Part shown: positions 20,172-20,428 of the stretch, one piece after another
Layout: every line of letters starts with the position of its first letter
How positions within the stretch are numbered: the stretch's first letter is position 1
Virus record (IMG/VR): IMGVR_UViG_3300018424_000336
Coordinates: 1-20,428 of that record
Source: a virus
Length of the DNA: 20,428 nt
Reading direction: 5' to 3' (one strand)
Position numbers and translations under genes: made by a program
The notes under the pieces: generated by a model
The model's input: only the letters and a program-made list of their open reading frames with translations
The model's database searches: none
What the model was told of the DNA's origin: nothing

Positions 20172-20428
20172 ATGGAAATTTATTTAGATTACGAATATCG
20201 CAGCCATTCCACTGGCGAGAAACTTGGCCGAGAGACAGAGGTCTTTGAAAATTTCGAAGAACTGCTCGAACACGTCGCCGACTACCAAATCAGCGACATC
20301 AACGCGGTCCACGTTATTCAAACCGACCAGCGCACAGGAACAGACGAACACACCCGCCTGACCGCCGCTGACATCGAAGAAATGCTCAGCGAGCGCGATG
20401 AGGAGCGGCGCGCTGATCTGCGCCACGC
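20172..20428 (+). CDS. First gene of the rightward early operon; runs off right edge
   Basis: ATG 20172 has AAGGAGG five bases upstream and lies about 20 bases after the predicted transcription start. The frame is open to the end of the window (85 codons). The protein is acidic and helical: MEIYLDYEYRSHSTGEKLG, then VFENFEELLEHVADYQISD and LTAADIEEMLSERDEERR. I do not recognise a family. By position it corresponds to the genes transcribed from lambda PL, often anti-host or recombination functions, but that is only analogy. Confidence 0.7.
   Translation, partial: MEIYLDYEYRSHSTGEKLGRETEVFENFEELLEHVADYQISDINAVHVIQTDQRTGTDEHTRLTAADIEEMLSERDEERRADLRH

Noticed and set aside
20184-20426. Minus-strand 80-codon frame at the right end
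   Set aside because: Opposite the plus-strand gene at 20172, which has a strong ribosome site and promoter.
1-20428. Integrase, attachment site, tRNA, CRISPR or insertion sequence
   Set aside because: No tyrosine or serine recombinase motif, cloverleaf, regularly spaced repeat array or transposase was found; temperate status is inferred only from the repressor switch.

Overview
The window is a contiguous piece of a temperate, short-tailed (podovirus-like) phage or prophage. The host is probably an alphaproteobacterium: there is a GcrA-type regulator, a class known mainly from that group, and the genes are tightly packed with moderately GC-rich coding sequence. Both window ends cut through genes. 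No integrase, lysis gene, tRNA or CRISPR array was seen.

Late region, 1-15668, all on the minus strand (read from high to low coordinates): a 58-aa acidic ORF, small and large terminase subunits, a P22-like portal, an HlyC/RtxC-family lysine acyltransferase, two very basic small proteins, an ADP-ribosyltransferase-like (polyvalent-protein type) protein, a Gly/Phe/Asp-rich protein, an 81-aa protein, a scaffold, an SU10/DUF5309-type major capsid protein, a 102-aa protein, a gp4/SU10-like adaptor, two small beta-rich proteins, a gp10/nozzle-like protein, a 105-aa virion-associated protein and three putative ejection proteins (the last runs off the left edge). Almost every junction is an ATGA, TGATG or TAATG overlap, so the block looks like one translationally coupled operon. 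The two wider gaps hold a repeated GNRA-tetraloop hairpin leader, and the capsid gene is followed by an intrinsic terminator.

Middle cassette, 15830-16987, plus strand: an oppositely oriented run of five small genes with its own sigma70-type promoter. That promoter has a 13-bp palindrome between -35 and -10 and phased T-tracts upstream. The last gene encodes an HTH protein.

Early region, 16890-19277, minus strand: cro, a RusA resolvase, a GcrA-like regulator with a Cys/His tail, an O-like replication initiator with three iterons inside its gene (a likely origin), a second replication-associated ORF that overlaps the initiator out of frame, and a last gene in the position of a late regulator such as lambda Q.

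Switch region, 19278-20428: a LexA/CI-type repressor with an intact Ala-Gly cleavage site and Ser/Lys dyad. It is flanked on both sides by the same 19-bp operator family (ATACAAA-N5-TTTGTAT), like lambda OR and OL. The cro promoter places its start site at or next to the ATG, which predicts a leaderless cro mRNA. A rightward gene beyond the second operator cluster runs off the window.

The most unusual content is the acyltransferase, basic-protein and ART-like cluster inside the virion operon, the in-gene iteron origin, the repeated structured leader, and the inverted small-gene cassette.
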